Below the pieces are notes generated by a model. The model saw only the letters and a program-made list of their open reading frames with translations. It searched no databases and was not told the origin of the DNA. A stretch of DNA of 38,175 bases, taken from positions 1 to 38,175 of the forward strand of contig CAZRXY010000124.1 of the NCBI GenBank assembly GCA_964604155.1, in the 5' to 3' direction. Position numbers and translations under genes: made by a program. Shown here one piece after another: positions 25,211-34,600 of this stretch (positions are counted from its first letter, which is position 1; each line of letters begins with the position of its first letter). The stretch is from Stygibacter sp964604155 (lineage in GTDB: Bacteria > Cloacimonadota > Cloacimonadia > Cloacimonadales > TCS61).

Positions 25211-25243
25211 ATGCCGAGAATAATGAGGTTTGTGAAAGGATAA
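25211..25243 (+). CDS. possible 10-codon leader ORF (MPRIMRFVKG)
   Basis: An ATG at 25211 has a good AAGGAG site (25196-25201) 9 bases upstream and a TAA stop at 25241-25243, only 9 bases before the next gene's ATG at 25253. The downstream gene's own ribosome site (AAGGATAAGGG) lies within the end of the leader. It could be a translational-coupling or attenuation leader, or chance. Confidence 0.3.
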   Translation: MPRIMRFVKG

Positions 25244-25252
25244 GGGTAGATA

Positions 25253-25936
25253 ATGAAAAAGCTGTTTTTAATTGTATTTCTTATATCGGGAGTTTTTATT
25301 TTATCAGCAGGAAGCCGCAGTATGGGAATAAGTTTCGGGGGAGGGATAGCACAGGGATATGGCAGCAGGGATCAGGCAGAGGAATTTGAGATAGCTATCA
25401 AGATTAAGCCTGTTTATAGAGCCGGTGTTTTCTCACTGCTTTCTGTCAGCGAAAATTTGAGAATACATCAGGAAGTGCTATTTACACAGAAAGGTTCATT
25501 ACAGGAGATTACCCATAAAGAAGAACCGGTTAACCTGAAAGCCTCCTATGATCTGGATTATCTGGAAGTGCCTTTTCTGATCCAGCAAAAGCTGTTTCAG
25601 GTTCGTGACGCTACGGTTTGGGGTACGACGGGTTTTTCATTTTCCTGGTTGCTGCAGGCACAATATGACCTGGATTGTGAAGTATGTGTGGGGGATGAGG
25701 TAATTGAACTGAATGAGTCTCACTCACTAAGAAATCTCGATGAATTTGATTACAGTCTGCTCTATGGCTTGGTTCTTGATTTTTCCATATTTCAAAGACC
25801 GGTGATATTGGAATATCGTTTTTCTCTGGGCTGGTATAAAATTGATTTTCCCACCTATGGCGGGCTTGAGCCGGTTCAGTTGTGCAATCAAGTTCATTCA
25901 ATAACATTAGGAGTTAAATTATTAACAAAGGAATGA
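25253..25936 (+). CDS. small outer-membrane beta-barrel protein (PorT/OMP_b-brl-like)
   Basis: 227 aa with a signal peptide (MKKLFLIVFLISGVFILSAG). The mature part reads as 8-10 amphipathic strands: MGISFGGGIAQGYG, then LRIHQEVLFTQKGSLQEI, LDYLEVPFLIQQKL, WGTTGFSFSWLL, YSLLYGLVLDFSI and a final VHSITLGVKLL. The E.LFTQKG followed by YLE.PFL is characteristic of the PorT-like outer membrane beta-barrel domain common in FCB bacteria. Family members range from T9SS components to unknown barrels; I do not claim a T9SS role. Its TGA overlaps the region of the next gene's start, so the two are cotranscribed and the next gene encodes a T9SS cargo protein. Confidence 0.7.
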   Translation: MKKLFLIVFLISGVFILSAGSRSMGISFGGGIAQGYGSRDQAEEFEIAIKIKPVYRAGVFSLLSVSENLRIHQEVLFTQKGSLQEITHKEEPVNLKASYDLDYLEVPFLIQQKLFQVRDATVWGTTGFSFSWLLQAQYDLDCEVCVGDEVIELNESHSLRNLDEFDYSLLYGLVLDFSIFQRPVILEYRFSLGWYKIDFPTYGGLEPVQLCNQVHSITLGVKLLTKE

Positions 25937-25938
25937 TT

Positions 25939-27414
25939 ATGAAAAAAATTATATTAGCATTCTTATTTCTATACATTATTGCACTTTCAAGTCAGGGAAT
26001 ATGGCACGATATTCGGTTTAGTGCTGTGACGATCGATGATGAAATAGCAGTGCGATGTGAGATAATAGACGAGCATGAGAGTTCGCTACTTTATGACACT
26101 GAAAATGGAATTGAGGAGCAGCCTATGATTGAGATTATTGGTCAGGCTCACACATTTCAAGGATATATGATTGCTCCGCAGGATGATGTGATGCCCATGG
26201 GCTTTAGAACCCTGCTGCTTGATCCGTCTCCCGGCATTCCCAGTATCCATGTGATACCTGTCTGTTGCCTAGATATAAATCAGCCAGAACTAGAGAATCT
26301 TACCTGGTTGACTGATGATGCCATAGGAGATATTCCCTTTGCAGATACATTTCTTGATCTTATCAGCAGCTATGCCTGTTTTGATGAAGAGAAGCTTTAT
26401 CTGGCAATGCGTAATAATGGTGGAGGTTATCCGGTAAGCCAGGCAATCTGGGGTCCTTTTTTTTCTTATATGGCTATTATTGCCGGACCGGATGAAGATT
26501 TTATCCCCTTTGGCTTATTATACACAGTAGATCAACCCCCTGTTATCCAGCCGGGACTTTACAAAATACATGGCACAGGGATGGACGATCTGGAGCAGAT
26601 AGGCTCTATTGAGGCGGTGATAGATGAATCCAATGACCTGCTCATACTGCAGTGCTTATGGACTGATCTCTTAGACGATCCGGATTTTACTGCCTGGTTT
26701 GATACTAATAGTCCCGAAATGCATTATATTGCTGCGACGAGCAAAATTACGCTGACGGGAGGATTGCAGGAGGCAGATTTCGTTCAAGCCTGTGCCCTTT
26801 ACCCAAATTGTATTATGATAGTTACGCAGGAAAATATTTTACCTGTTATTTCTGATCTTCATATTACTCTGCAAAACCATATTGCCGTTAGCTATCTCGA
26901 TGAGAATGCAAATTTTGCTCTCACTGCTGTAGCCGTAATCAATGATACCTGCCAGATAGAGCTTTATCCTCAATCTCATGATTTTACAGAAACCGTTCTT
27001 TATGAATCCATGGAGAGTCACCCGCTTATCATCAATAATGAATGGGAGCATTTGAATATAATATTCAGTGATAACAATATTGATTATATAGAACTTAATA
27101 TCGAAAATGATACATTCTATACTGATGATCTTCTGCCCGTGATTGCTAAGGAACTATATTGCTATCCAAATCCCTTTAATCCCTCAACAACCATATTTTA
27201 TCTGAATAATTCAGGTGAAAACCGCCGGCAAAAGCTGGAAATTTATAATGCCAAAGGTCAAAAAATAAAAGAACTGATTATTGATGCTAAGGACACTGAA
27301 GTGAACTGGGATGGCAGAAACGAAATGGGTGAGCCCGTTGCCTCTGGAATATATTATCTGTTAAGCCAAACCGCCGGATTAAACAAAGCTCTCAAAATGC
27401 TGCTACTCCGCTGA
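25939..27414 (+). CDS. secreted protein with C-terminal T9SS type A sorting domain
   Basis: 491 aa from the ATG at 25939, which has AAGGA about 6 bases upstream; the in-frame ATG at 25933 has no spacing for it. A signal peptide (KKIILAFLFLYIIALSSQG) starts the protein. Residues about 20-400 are an unrecognised, mostly beta, acidic region with no motif I can assign. The last about 85 residues are a textbook FlgD-like T9SS type A sorting domain: YCYPNPFNPSTTIFYL, LEIYNAKGQKIKEL, NWDGRNEMGEPVASGIYYLL and a basic-hydrophobic end. This directs export through SprA-type translocons and surface attachment or release. Its neighbour is a small barrel protein, and sprA lies about 4 kb downstream. Function of the passenger is unknown. 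Confidence 0.82.
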   Translation: MKKIILAFLFLYIIALSSQGIWHDIRFSAVTIDDEIAVRCEIIDEHESSLLYDTENGIEEQPMIEIIGQAHTFQGYMIAPQDDVMPMGFRTLLLDPSPGIPSIHVIPVCCLDINQPELENLTWLTDDAIGDIPFADTFLDLISSYACFDEEKLYLAMRNNGGGYPVSQAIWGPFFSYMAIIAGPDEDFIPFGLLYTVDQPPVIQPGLYKIHGTGMDDLEQIGSIEAVIDESNDLLILQCLWTDLLDDPDFTAWFDTNSPEMHYIAATSKITLTGGLQEADFVQACALYPNCIMIVTQENILPVISDLHITLQNHIAVSYLDENANFALTAVAVINDTCQIELYPQSHDFTETVLYESMESHPLIINNEWEHLNIIFSDNNIDYIELNIENDTFYTDDLLPVIAKELYCYPNPFNPSTTIFYLNNSGENRRQKLEIYNAKGQKIKELIIDAKDTEVNWDGRNEMGEPVASGIYYLLSQTAGLNKALKMLLLR

Positions 27415-27420
27415 TCACCA

Positions 27421-27464
27421 CCCCTTATAAAAGGGCTATCTAAAAAACCGAGCTCTCTTTTTTA
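27421..27464. terminator. convergent intergenic terminator region
   Basis: Between the converging cargo and ruvB genes. CCCTT/AAGGG (27422-27435) forms a short stem, and A6-CCGAGCTCTC-T6 (27442-27463) is a second weak dyad with an A-run and T-run suited to both directions. Stems are short, so efficiency is uncertain. Confidence 0.4.
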
Positions 27465-28493
27465 ATTCTGTTCCTCCTCAAAGATGGAGTATTGGGCAGT
27501 TTTCATATCACGTCCAAGGTGCTTATATGCTTTAAGGGTAGCGCGCCGCCCTTGCAGCGTGCGGTCAAGAAATCCCTGCTGTATGAGATATGGCTCATAA
27601 ATTTCTTCTATTGTTCCGGGGTCTTCGTTGACGGCTACGGCAAGAGTTTTAAGCCCCACAGGTCCCCCATTATAATTGTCTATAATTGTGGCAAGGATGC
27701 GTTTATCCATTTCATCCAGACCCAGGTCATCCACATTGAGCATCACAAGAGCTTTTGCAGCAATTTCAGCAGTTATATTACCATCAGCTCTGATCTGGGC
27801 AAAATCCCGCACCCGGCGGAGAAGTCTGTTGGCAACCCGCGGTGTGCCGCGACTGCGACGGGCTATCTCTATAGCCCCTTCTTCGTCAATAGGTACGTTC
27901 ATCAAGCCTGCCGAACGCTTTATGATCTTTAAAATACTATCTATATCATAGTAATCCAGTCTTAGTATAAGACCAAAACGGGCTCGAAGAGGAGCAGTTA
28001 GCAGTCCGGCTCGTGTAGTGGCACCAATTAGGGTGAAAGGCTCTAAATCAATTTTCAACGTGCGGGCGCTGGGTCCGCTGTCAATTATGATTTCCATTCC
28101 AAAATCTTCTATGGCAGGATACATATATTCTTCCACAACATGATTGAGACGGTGAATTTCGTCGATAAAAAAGCAGTCATGTCTTTGCAGATTAGTGAGA
28201 ATACCGGCAAGATCGCCGGGCTTATCTAATACAGGACCAGATGAAGCCTTGATTTCTGCTTTCAATTCATTGGCAATAATATATGAGAGTGTGGTTTTAC
28301 CAAGACCGGGAGGCCCATAAAGTAGTACATGATCAAGGGGTTCCTTCCTGAGCCGCGCTGCCTGAATTGAGATGTCCAGAATTTCCTTGATCTGTGTTTG
28401 CCCAATAAAATCAGCTAATTGACGTGGCCGCAACGCCCGGTCAAAATCACGCTCATCGGTTTGTTGCTCCGGATCAGATACTCTTTGTAACAT
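27462..28493 (-). CDS. ruvB: Holliday junction branch-migration helicase RuvB
   Basis: 343 aa, the standard RuvB length. AAA+ hexameric motor that, with RuvA, drives branch migration during recombination and fork repair. Visible: N-terminal RPRQLADFIGQTQIKE, Walker A LLYGPPGLGKTTL, Walker B FFIDEIHRL, sensor ATTRAGLLTAPLRARFG, arginine-finger region GTPRVANRLLRRVRDFA, and the C-terminal winged helix GLKTLAVAVNEDPGTIEEIYEPYLIQQGFLDRT-type segment. It is last of three minus-strand genes, 77 bases after the cyclo-ligase gene. RuvA and RuvC are not in the window. Everything looks intact. Confidence 0.97.
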   Translation of the reverse strand: MLQRVSDPEQQTDERDFDRALRPRQLADFIGQTQIKEILDISIQAARLRKEPLDHVLLYGPPGLGKTTLSYIIANELKAEIKASSGPVLDKPGDLAGILTNLQRHDCFFIDEIHRLNHVVEEYMYPAIEDFGMEIIIDSGPSARTLKIDLEPFTLIGATTRAGLLTAPLRARFGLILRLDYYDIDSILKIIKRSAGLMNVPIDEEGAIEIARRSRGTPRVANRLLRRVRDFAQIRADGNITAEIAAKALVMLNVDDLGLDEMDKRILATIIDNYNGGPVGLKTLAVAVNEDPGTIEEIYEPYLIQQGFLDRTLQGRRATLKAYKHLGRDMKTAQYSIFEEEQN

Positions 28494-28570
28494 AACGCCC
28501 CTTTAATAATATTTCTCAGGCAAACTGGCAGGAGATGAGTTTTATAGCAAGAATTTTTTTTTATCCGGCA

Positions 28571-29116
28571 TTAGATAATTCTGGTTTCAGTGATAATAAG
28601 GTCTAAAGCCTGATCGTGTTTCATTACCGGCAATTCAGGTATTATCTGCAAATCAAAAGCCGGAGCAATCTTGGTCGTTATCACAGAGCTGAGAAAACGA
28701 TCATAAAATCCGCCTCCGTAACCCAATCGCTGACGGTCTGGCGAGAAGGCTACACCCGGCACGATTACCACATCCGGTGAGCCTAAATGCAGAGGACTGA
28801 TAGAACGAGGTTCATATAACCCATAACGGGTTTCTTCCAATTGACCAAAACTGATAACGAAGAAATTTTCCATCTCTTTTGTAGAAAAATCCACCCGAGG
28901 CATTATAACTCGTTTCCCTGAATTCCATAGCATCTCTATAAATGGGCGTACATCCACTTCGTTCTTGACAGGGTAATAGATATGGATAGTACTCGCCTCT
29001 TGGATTATGGGGTGCGAAATCAATTTTTCGCAAATGATTTCACTTTTTTCTCTATATTCCTGATTCGAGAGAGCCAGGCGTTTTTCCAGAATTGTTTTGC
29101 GGATACCTTTTTTCAT
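28571..29116 (-). CDS. 5-formyltetrahydrofolate cyclo-ligase
   Basis: 181 aa, normal length for the MTHFS/YgfA family. It converts 5-formyl-THF to 5,10-methenyl-THF using ATP, clearing a dead-end folate. Visible: the KKGIRKTILEKR N-terminus with the family's basic start, IHIYYPVKNEVDVRPFIE, VIVPGVAFSPDRQRLGYGGGFYDRFL (phosphate-binding and folate-binding signature) and the C-terminal LPVMKHDQALDLIITE. It begins 9 bases after the aminopeptidase gene on the same strand, so the two are an operon. No odd features. Confidence 0.93.
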   Translation of the reverse strand: MKKGIRKTILEKRLALSNQEYREKSEIICEKLISHPIIQEASTIHIYYPVKNEVDVRPFIEMLWNSGKRVIMPRVDFSTKEMENFFVISFGQLEETRYGLYEPRSISPLHLGSPDVVIVPGVAFSPDRQRLGYGGGFYDRFLSSVITTKIAPAFDLQIIPELPVMKHDQALDLIITETRII

Positions 29117-29125
29117 ACCTGATCC

Positions 29126-30157
29126 TCAAATTTCCGTTATTATACTCAAGCATAATTCTATTAGCTGGTTATAATCACTTAATGCGATATGGCAATTGTG
29201 ACTGTGAGCATAACGGACTGGTATGCCCAGTACAATAGTCGGGATGCCCTTGTTTGCTGTGTGTATTTGCCTGCCATCTGTGCCTCCTCCACGACGGACT
29301 GTCGGTTGTACCGAGATGTCATGTGTTTTGGCAATTTTCATTATCTTGTTGCGTAACAGCGGTGGAATTATAAGAGTGGGATCAAAAATCCTAAGGTGAA
29401 CTCCCTTTCCCACGCAGGTTTGAGGAACACCAGGGATACCTGGTATATCATCTGCAGGTGCTCCTTCCAGGACAAAGCAGATATCGGCATCTGTATAACC
29501 AGCAATTGCCTGTGCCCCGCGAGTACCCACTTCTTCCTGCACACTTCCGCAGAGATATACTGTGCTTTCAAAAGATTTATCTTGAATTTTTATGCCAAGT
29601 TCTATCAGAGCAGCAATTCCCACCCGGTCGTCAAATGCTTTGGAAAACATCCTGCCGCTACGCTCATTATAGTGATAGCGACATACTGGCACTACTGCAT
29701 TTCCCAGGGCAAGATGAAAATTATCAATTGCATCATCTTTATCGATCGCCCCAATATCGATGAACATATTGCTGATATCGGGTGACTTAGCATCACCTGT
29801 GGCAAAGTGCTTGGGTATGGAACCAATAATACCGGGGATTTTCTGGTTCTTTTCATTGATCACATCAACTGGAGATGATTGCAGAGTTTGTGGATCCCAG
29901 CCTCCTATATTGACGATTCTAAGAAGTCCTGATGGCATTATGTCCGATACTATAAAACCTATTTCATCCTGATGAGCAATAAAAAGCAGCTTGTTGCCCT
30001 TTTCTGTGCCCCTTTTTATGAAAGTGATATTACCCATCCGGTCTTGCTCGTGCTCCCAGCCGGATAGACGCTCTTTCATTATCTGCGTGATCTCTGACTC
30101 ATGACCGGATATCCCGGAAGCCAAAGTCAATTGCTTTAATAATTCTATACTATTCAT
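29126..30157 (-). CDS. M42-family metallo-aminopeptidase
   Basis: 343 aa, standard for M42 (glutamyl/deblocking aminopeptidase, once called endoglucanase M), a dodecameric cytosolic enzyme trimming peptides. Metal ligands and catalytic residues are visible: AHQDEIGF (His and Asp), SKAFDDRVG (bridging Asp), VQEEVGTRGA (catalytic Glu pair), DADICFVLEG (Asp), and PVRYAHSHNC near the C-terminus (His). The start has GGGAG 7 bases upstream on the minus strand. First gene of the minus-strand trio with the cyclo-ligase and ruvB. Peptide degradation fits an amino-acid-fermenting lifestyle (inference). Confidence 0.94.
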   Translation of the reverse strand: MNSIELLKQLTLASGISGHESEITQIMKERLSGWEHEQDRMGNITFIKRGTEKGNKLLFIAHQDEIGFIVSDIMPSGLLRIVNIGGWDPQTLQSSPVDVINEKNQKIPGIIGSIPKHFATGDAKSPDISNMFIDIGAIDKDDAIDNFHLALGNAVVPVCRYHYNERSGRMFSKAFDDRVGIAALIELGIKIQDKSFESTVYLCGSVQEEVGTRGAQAIAGYTDADICFVLEGAPADDIPGIPGVPQTCVGKGVHLRIFDPTLIIPPLLRNKIMKIAKTHDISVQPTVRRGGGTDGRQIHTANKGIPTIVLGIPVRYAHSHNCHIALSDYNQLIELCLSIITEI

Positions 30158-30315
30158 TTTATAACTCCCTGATGGTTAATCCTATAAAGACTGCATCTAA
30201 GTCAAGTTAATCCTGATCTGAGCAAAACTGTTCACCTGCTTTCATATTAAACTCTATGAAATTCAGGTCTCTTGGTATCAGACCTTCCAGATTTCGCAGA
30301 AATTAAAAAACCCAC

Positions 30316-30405
30316 GGGTATCCCCCTGTTTTTCTAATTGATCTAATTGAAAAACCATTGGTAATAAAGGAATTACACAGGCTACCCGGGTAAATTTAAT
30401 ATTAC
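30316..30405 (+). repeat. dispersed intergenic repeat, best full copy (copy 5)
   Basis: Contains both the CCCCCTGTTTTT start shared with 24881 and 37885 (and the minus strand near 120) and the TTGGTAATAAAGGAATTAC...ACCCGGGTAAATTTAATATTA end shared with 23915-23995 and the minus strand of 837-905. It therefore links the partial copies into one family. TACCCGGGTA inside it is a perfect palindrome. Confidence 0.65.
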
Positions 30406-30654
30406 ACAAAAAAGGTATATCAATAATAGCAATGCGCAAACCCGCGGGAAATGATAAAAAAGCGTCTTGCCCCCACCCGCCGTTAAAGGCTTCACCGTAA
30501 GCAGCGGAATGAGGGATGCCTGCTCTTTTCTGATCTCAATCAGTATTTCCTGATTAAATAATCGAGTATAGCGATAAGTTAGCTGTTTTTCTTCTCTGAT
30601 CCCATTATGAACTCCTTTCACTTTTTCTGAGTCCACTTTTTCAAGGACGCGGCA

Positions 30655-30686
30655 CACCAATCACCAATCACCAATCACCAATCACC
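30655..30686. repeat. 7-bp tandem repeat (CACCAAT)
   Basis: Four perfect CACCAAT units plus CACC. On the minus strand this reads GGTGATTGGTGATTGG. Related GTGATNGGTGAT runs lie on the plus strand at 198-211 and 664-675. Confidence 0.85.
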
Positions 30687-30775
30687 GTAACTTTAGCCAT
30701 CCAAAAAAATCAGGGAGATGCCAATTATAAAAAACTTTCTTGACTCTAAATATAGGTGATAACTTTCTTACTCTC

Positions 30776-31555
30776 ATGAAAATGCAGAGGCTGTTGATAG
30801 ACGTGGGGAACACGCATACCGTGGTAGGTGTATATACAGATGAGCGCAGGATAAGCTGGCGTCTTGAAAGTATCCGCACCCGCACGAGTGATGAGTATTG
30901 GAGCGTATTGCACTCTCTTGCTGCCCAGGCAGGTCTGGATTTATCTGTCACTGAGATTGCAGCGATTGCTTGTGTTGTCCCGCGGTTAAATGGCGTATTC
31001 CGAGAAGTGGTGGCAAAGTATTTAAAATGCGAACTGATCAATGTAACAAGTGAGACCGATCTGGGATTAACCTACCCGGTGAGCGATGCTTCCTATATTG
31101 GGGCAGATTTGTTAGTTGACGCATTTGGGGCAATTGAAAAATATCGCACTAGTTGCATAGTTTGCGATTTGGGCTCAGCTACTACTATCCAGCTGGTCAG
31201 CTCAGATCGGCATTTTCACGGGACAATAATATGTCCGGGTTTACAAAATTCGGCAGAGGGCTTAGTATCCAAGGCAGCCCAGTTAACAGGTATAGATTTA
31301 GCAGGTGAATTCGGGGTTTTGGGTACCAGTACGAGAGAGGCAATGTTATCGGGAATAATCAGAGGTCATGCTCTGATGATAGATGGATTTATTTCTGCGA
31401 TCAGAAATGAATTTATTACACTTAATCCAATAAAGGTGGTAGCGACAGGCGGAATTGCTAAGTTAGTTTCCAGATTTTCTGTATTAATTGATGTAGTAGA
31501 TGAAACACTCACTCTGGACGGACTTGATTTGATCTGTGAGAGACTTTCCAGATAA
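30776..31555 (+). CDS. coaX: type III pantothenate kinase
   Basis: Catalyses the first step of CoA biosynthesis, ATP-dependent phosphorylation of pantothenate, as the CoaX-type ASKHA-fold enzyme. Visible: LLIDVGNTHTVVGVY (phosphate loop), CDLGSATTIQL, GTIICPGLQNSAEGL, GTSTREAMLSGIIRGHALMIDGFI and VVATGGIAKLVS. I start at the ATG at 30776 (259 aa, normal length) or six bases later; an upstream TTG at 30740 would overlap a candidate -35 word. No clear ribosome site is seen. The family's GxDR motif reads GADLLVDA here, so the usual Arg is Leu; some homologues may tolerate this, but I recall that Arg as important. sprA follows after 70 bases on the same strand. Confidence 0.88.
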   Translation: MKMQRLLIDVGNTHTVVGVYTDERRISWRLESIRTRTSDEYWSVLHSLAAQAGLDLSVTEIAAIACVVPRLNGVFREVVAKYLKCELINVTSETDLGLTYPVSDASYIGADLLVDAFGAIEKYRTSCIVCDLGSATTIQLVSSDRHFHGTIICPGLQNSAEGLVSKAAQLTGIDLAGEFGVLGTSTREAMLSGIIRGHALMIDGFISAIRNEFITLNPIKVVATGGIAKLVSRFSVLIDVVDETLTLDGLDLICERLSR

Positions 31556-31625
31556 TCGTCTTACTAGAGCGAAGAGCGAGACAGCGGTATGGGCAATACC
31601 CCAGAAATTGGATAAAGGTGTAAAT

Positions 31626-34600
31626 TTGAGAGAGTTCAAGATACAAAGAACGGCTACAAGGGCGGATTTCAGATTGAAAGTGTTGCTGATAGTAATTCTA
31701 TTAGCCATCTGCAACAGTCTGATGTCCACCGAGTTCCCTTTCAGATATAGTTTGCGAGGAGTGCCGCGGGTGGAAAACGGCAGGATTGACCTGCTTAAAA
31801 TCCCACGAGGCATTAGCAAAAACCGCTCACAGGCAGTGATATTTCAGCAGATGAAGACTCGGACAGAGATATCGGTAGATTATGAGGCAAAAACCGTAAA
31901 ACTGTTGTTAAGCTGGGGTTCGATCAAGGGGATATATCCACAGGTAGCTATGGATATGGATAGCTATTTTCAGCACAATTTTCGCCAGGTATTCCGAGAT
32001 AAGTTATTTGAGAACTCCAAATTACTGCTATTAGAAAAAGAACGCAGCAGTGGACAAGGGCTCATTGGCAAGTTTACCTTCAAATTACCGGCAGCAGCTC
32101 AGAAATCAAAATTTGTGAGAAATATTTTTGGTAAACAGGCTGGCAGCCTCAGTCTTGATGGCAGCGAAAAAATTACCATAGGCGGCAGCAGCAGCAAGAG
32201 CAATAGAACAGCAGATGAATCCGGCAATAATCGTGATTTTGATCTCACGATGATCCAGGAATTAAATCTCAGATTAAAGGGCAAGATCGGTGAGAAAATC
32301 AATGTTAATGTCACCCACCAATCCAGTACCGATGATAATTTTACTTCTAATCCCGATATAGTGGAAATAAATTACGAGGGCACTGAAGACGAGGTAGTAA
32401 AAAGCATAGAAGGCGGAAATATTGCCCTGCAGCTCACCGGCTCTCAATACATCAATTATTCCGCCTCTTCGCAGGGACTCTTTGGAGTGAAAAGCCTTAT
32501 GGAAATCGGTGATTTGCGTTTGACTATGATCTTGGGGAAGGATGAAGCTAAGAAAGACGAACAAACCTGGAAGGGTGACAGTAAATCAGATTCCACATCT
32601 ACAGATAGCAGAAATTTTGAAAAGCGAAAATTTTTCTTTATCACAGACCCGCAAAGTTTATATCTACTCTATGGAGATCCGGCAGGAGATGCACAATTTG
32701 GTACGAATTATCCGCAGTCCTATGCGGATAATGCCATTCGTACGGACGCGGGAAACTGGATTATGGCGGCGGGCTCGCGTGACCTTTTGCCGCTGCCGGG
32801 AACGCTGCATGTGTACTTTGATGATAATACCAGTATTAATGAAAGCATGAAAATCGAAGGAATAAATCTCTATGATCAAAGCGATAATTCTTCCTACAAA
32901 TTTGTGGAACTTATTGAAGGATCAGAATATACTATGGATTATGATACAGGATTACTATACATAAACAGAGCGATAGACAGACAGCATAGAATTGCCGTCA
33001 CTTATCAGCAGAGAGATGGTACCCAGATCGGTTTTGATACCGCTGAGTATAGCCCAATTCAGGTAAAAGTGATCAAAAAAACGAACCAGACAAAGTCTGG
33101 TGACCCGCATTACTGGAAACTGGAAGCAAGAAATATATACAAATTTGGCGAAAATTACCAGAGTGAAGGCTTTGATCTTTATATTTTTGACGATCTTGCT
33201 GCCGATGGAACACAAACTATTACATGCCCGGCAGAAATATCTGCACCCCTGCCTTCCGGCAGCAGCTATAATGAATACCTGAGACTGGATACAAATGGCG
33301 ATGGCATTGTCAATGGCGAAGATAAAACCGTCTCTCTGGCTTCCGGATATCTCACGTTTGCTTTTCTGGAACCCTTTAGACCGCTGGGCGATAACTTGAT
33401 ATATGAAGAAGAAAATGTCAGCTTTGATGATATAAATATGTATATTAGCGTTAAAGGCAAATCTAGCAGAAGTCAGATTTCGCTCGATGTTTTTAACGTG
33501 TTACCAGGCAGCGTGAAGATTAAACTGGGAGAAGGAGCCACAGAACGCGAGTTAAAGGAAAATGTCGATTATCTGGTAGATTATGAATTTGGTATTATCA
33601 CTTTTTTGAATCCAGAAGCAAAAGATTCTGATGCTGTGATAAAGATTAATTATAATTATAAACCGACGTTCTCTATCGATAGTAAGACTCTGGCAGGATT
33701 TCGAGCAGACTGGAGCTACAGTAATAATTTCCGGCTGGGTGCCACTTTTGTCTATCAGGATGAACGCGTTCGGGATGACCATCCTAAGATTGGTAACGAA
33801 AATAAAACCCTGATCCTTAGTGCTATTGATGGCAGAATGGAATATGAATTGCCATATCTTACCAAAGCTCTGGACTGGTTGCCGTTGATCGCTACAGACG
33901 AAGATTCCAAGATAACTATTAATGGTGAAGTGGCAATGAGTATTCCGCGGTTATATGGCAATCCCGATAACCCTGATGAAGCCTATATCGATGATATGGA
34001 AACGATACTGGAAACCTTTCCCTTGGGTGCTACCAGAGCAGCCTGGTCTCCTGCTTCTAAACCCTATCAAACAAATCTTGCCAAAGCGGGGCCAAACTGG
34101 TATAATCCCCAGAATATCTACCGTAAAGATATCTATAATCCAGAATCGCTTACCAGTGACGAGCAGAGAGAAGAAGTACAGGTGCTGGCTGTGAGGCTTA
34201 ATCCCCCAAATCTGCATAATCCGGGCGTTAATAACAGGTACTGGGGCGGTGTAATGAAATACCTTGGTAACCAGTTGGATTTTTCCACCAAAAGATACAT
34301 CGAAGTACTGGTGAAAGTAGACAGCTTGCATCAAAATCAGAAGCCTGTTGTAATGCACGTGAATATTGGAGATATAAATGAAGATTTTTATACTGATTTT
34401 GGTGGCGAAGGCGTACTTAATACTGAGGACGGTAAAAATGGTGGAGTACCCGATGGACAGCTTGATGTCTATGGCAATGTGAATGAAGATATTGGCCTCG
34501 ATGGTATCCCAGATGGTGAGCCAGGCGATGATCCCAGAGATAACTACAGCGCCGAAAAAGATGAAAACGGCGATTACCCAAATATCAATGGTACAGAAAA

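Larger units (their letters stand above)
24738..25252. other. intergenic gap of 515 bp: terminators, repeats, dyad, leader ORF
   Basis: No ordinary gene. In order it holds two terminators, a dispersed repeat copy (24879-24960), a GGTCGCCAGACC dyad (24957-24985), a module X copy (25033-25085), a CTTGACT word (25151-25157) and a possible 10-codon leader ORF (25211-25243). Confidence 0.55.
30158..30775. other. divergent intergenic gap of about 618 bp with repeats
   Basis: Separates the minus-strand operon from coaX. It holds a dispersed repeat copy (30316-30405), a CACCAAT tandem repeat (30655-30686) and a CTTGACT word (30739-30745) near coaX. A 92-codon minus-strand open frame (30382-30660) is not accepted as a gene: it starts inside the tandem repeat and ends inside the dispersed repeat. 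Confidence 0.5.

Noticed and set aside
30382..30660. 92-codon minus-strand open frame
   Set aside because: It starts inside the CACCAAT tandem repeat, ends inside the dispersed repeat, and has no family features; an internal ATG with a good ribosome site leads to a stop after eight codons.
30655..30686. CRISPR-like repeats
   Set aside because: The repeat is a continuous 7-bp tandem without spacers; no CRISPR array or cas gene is present in the window.
30740..30775. TTG start extending CoaX by 12 residues
   Set aside because: The TTG is part of a recurring CTTGACT word and the extension does not resemble the CoaX N-terminus; the ATG at 30776 or 30782 fits the family.
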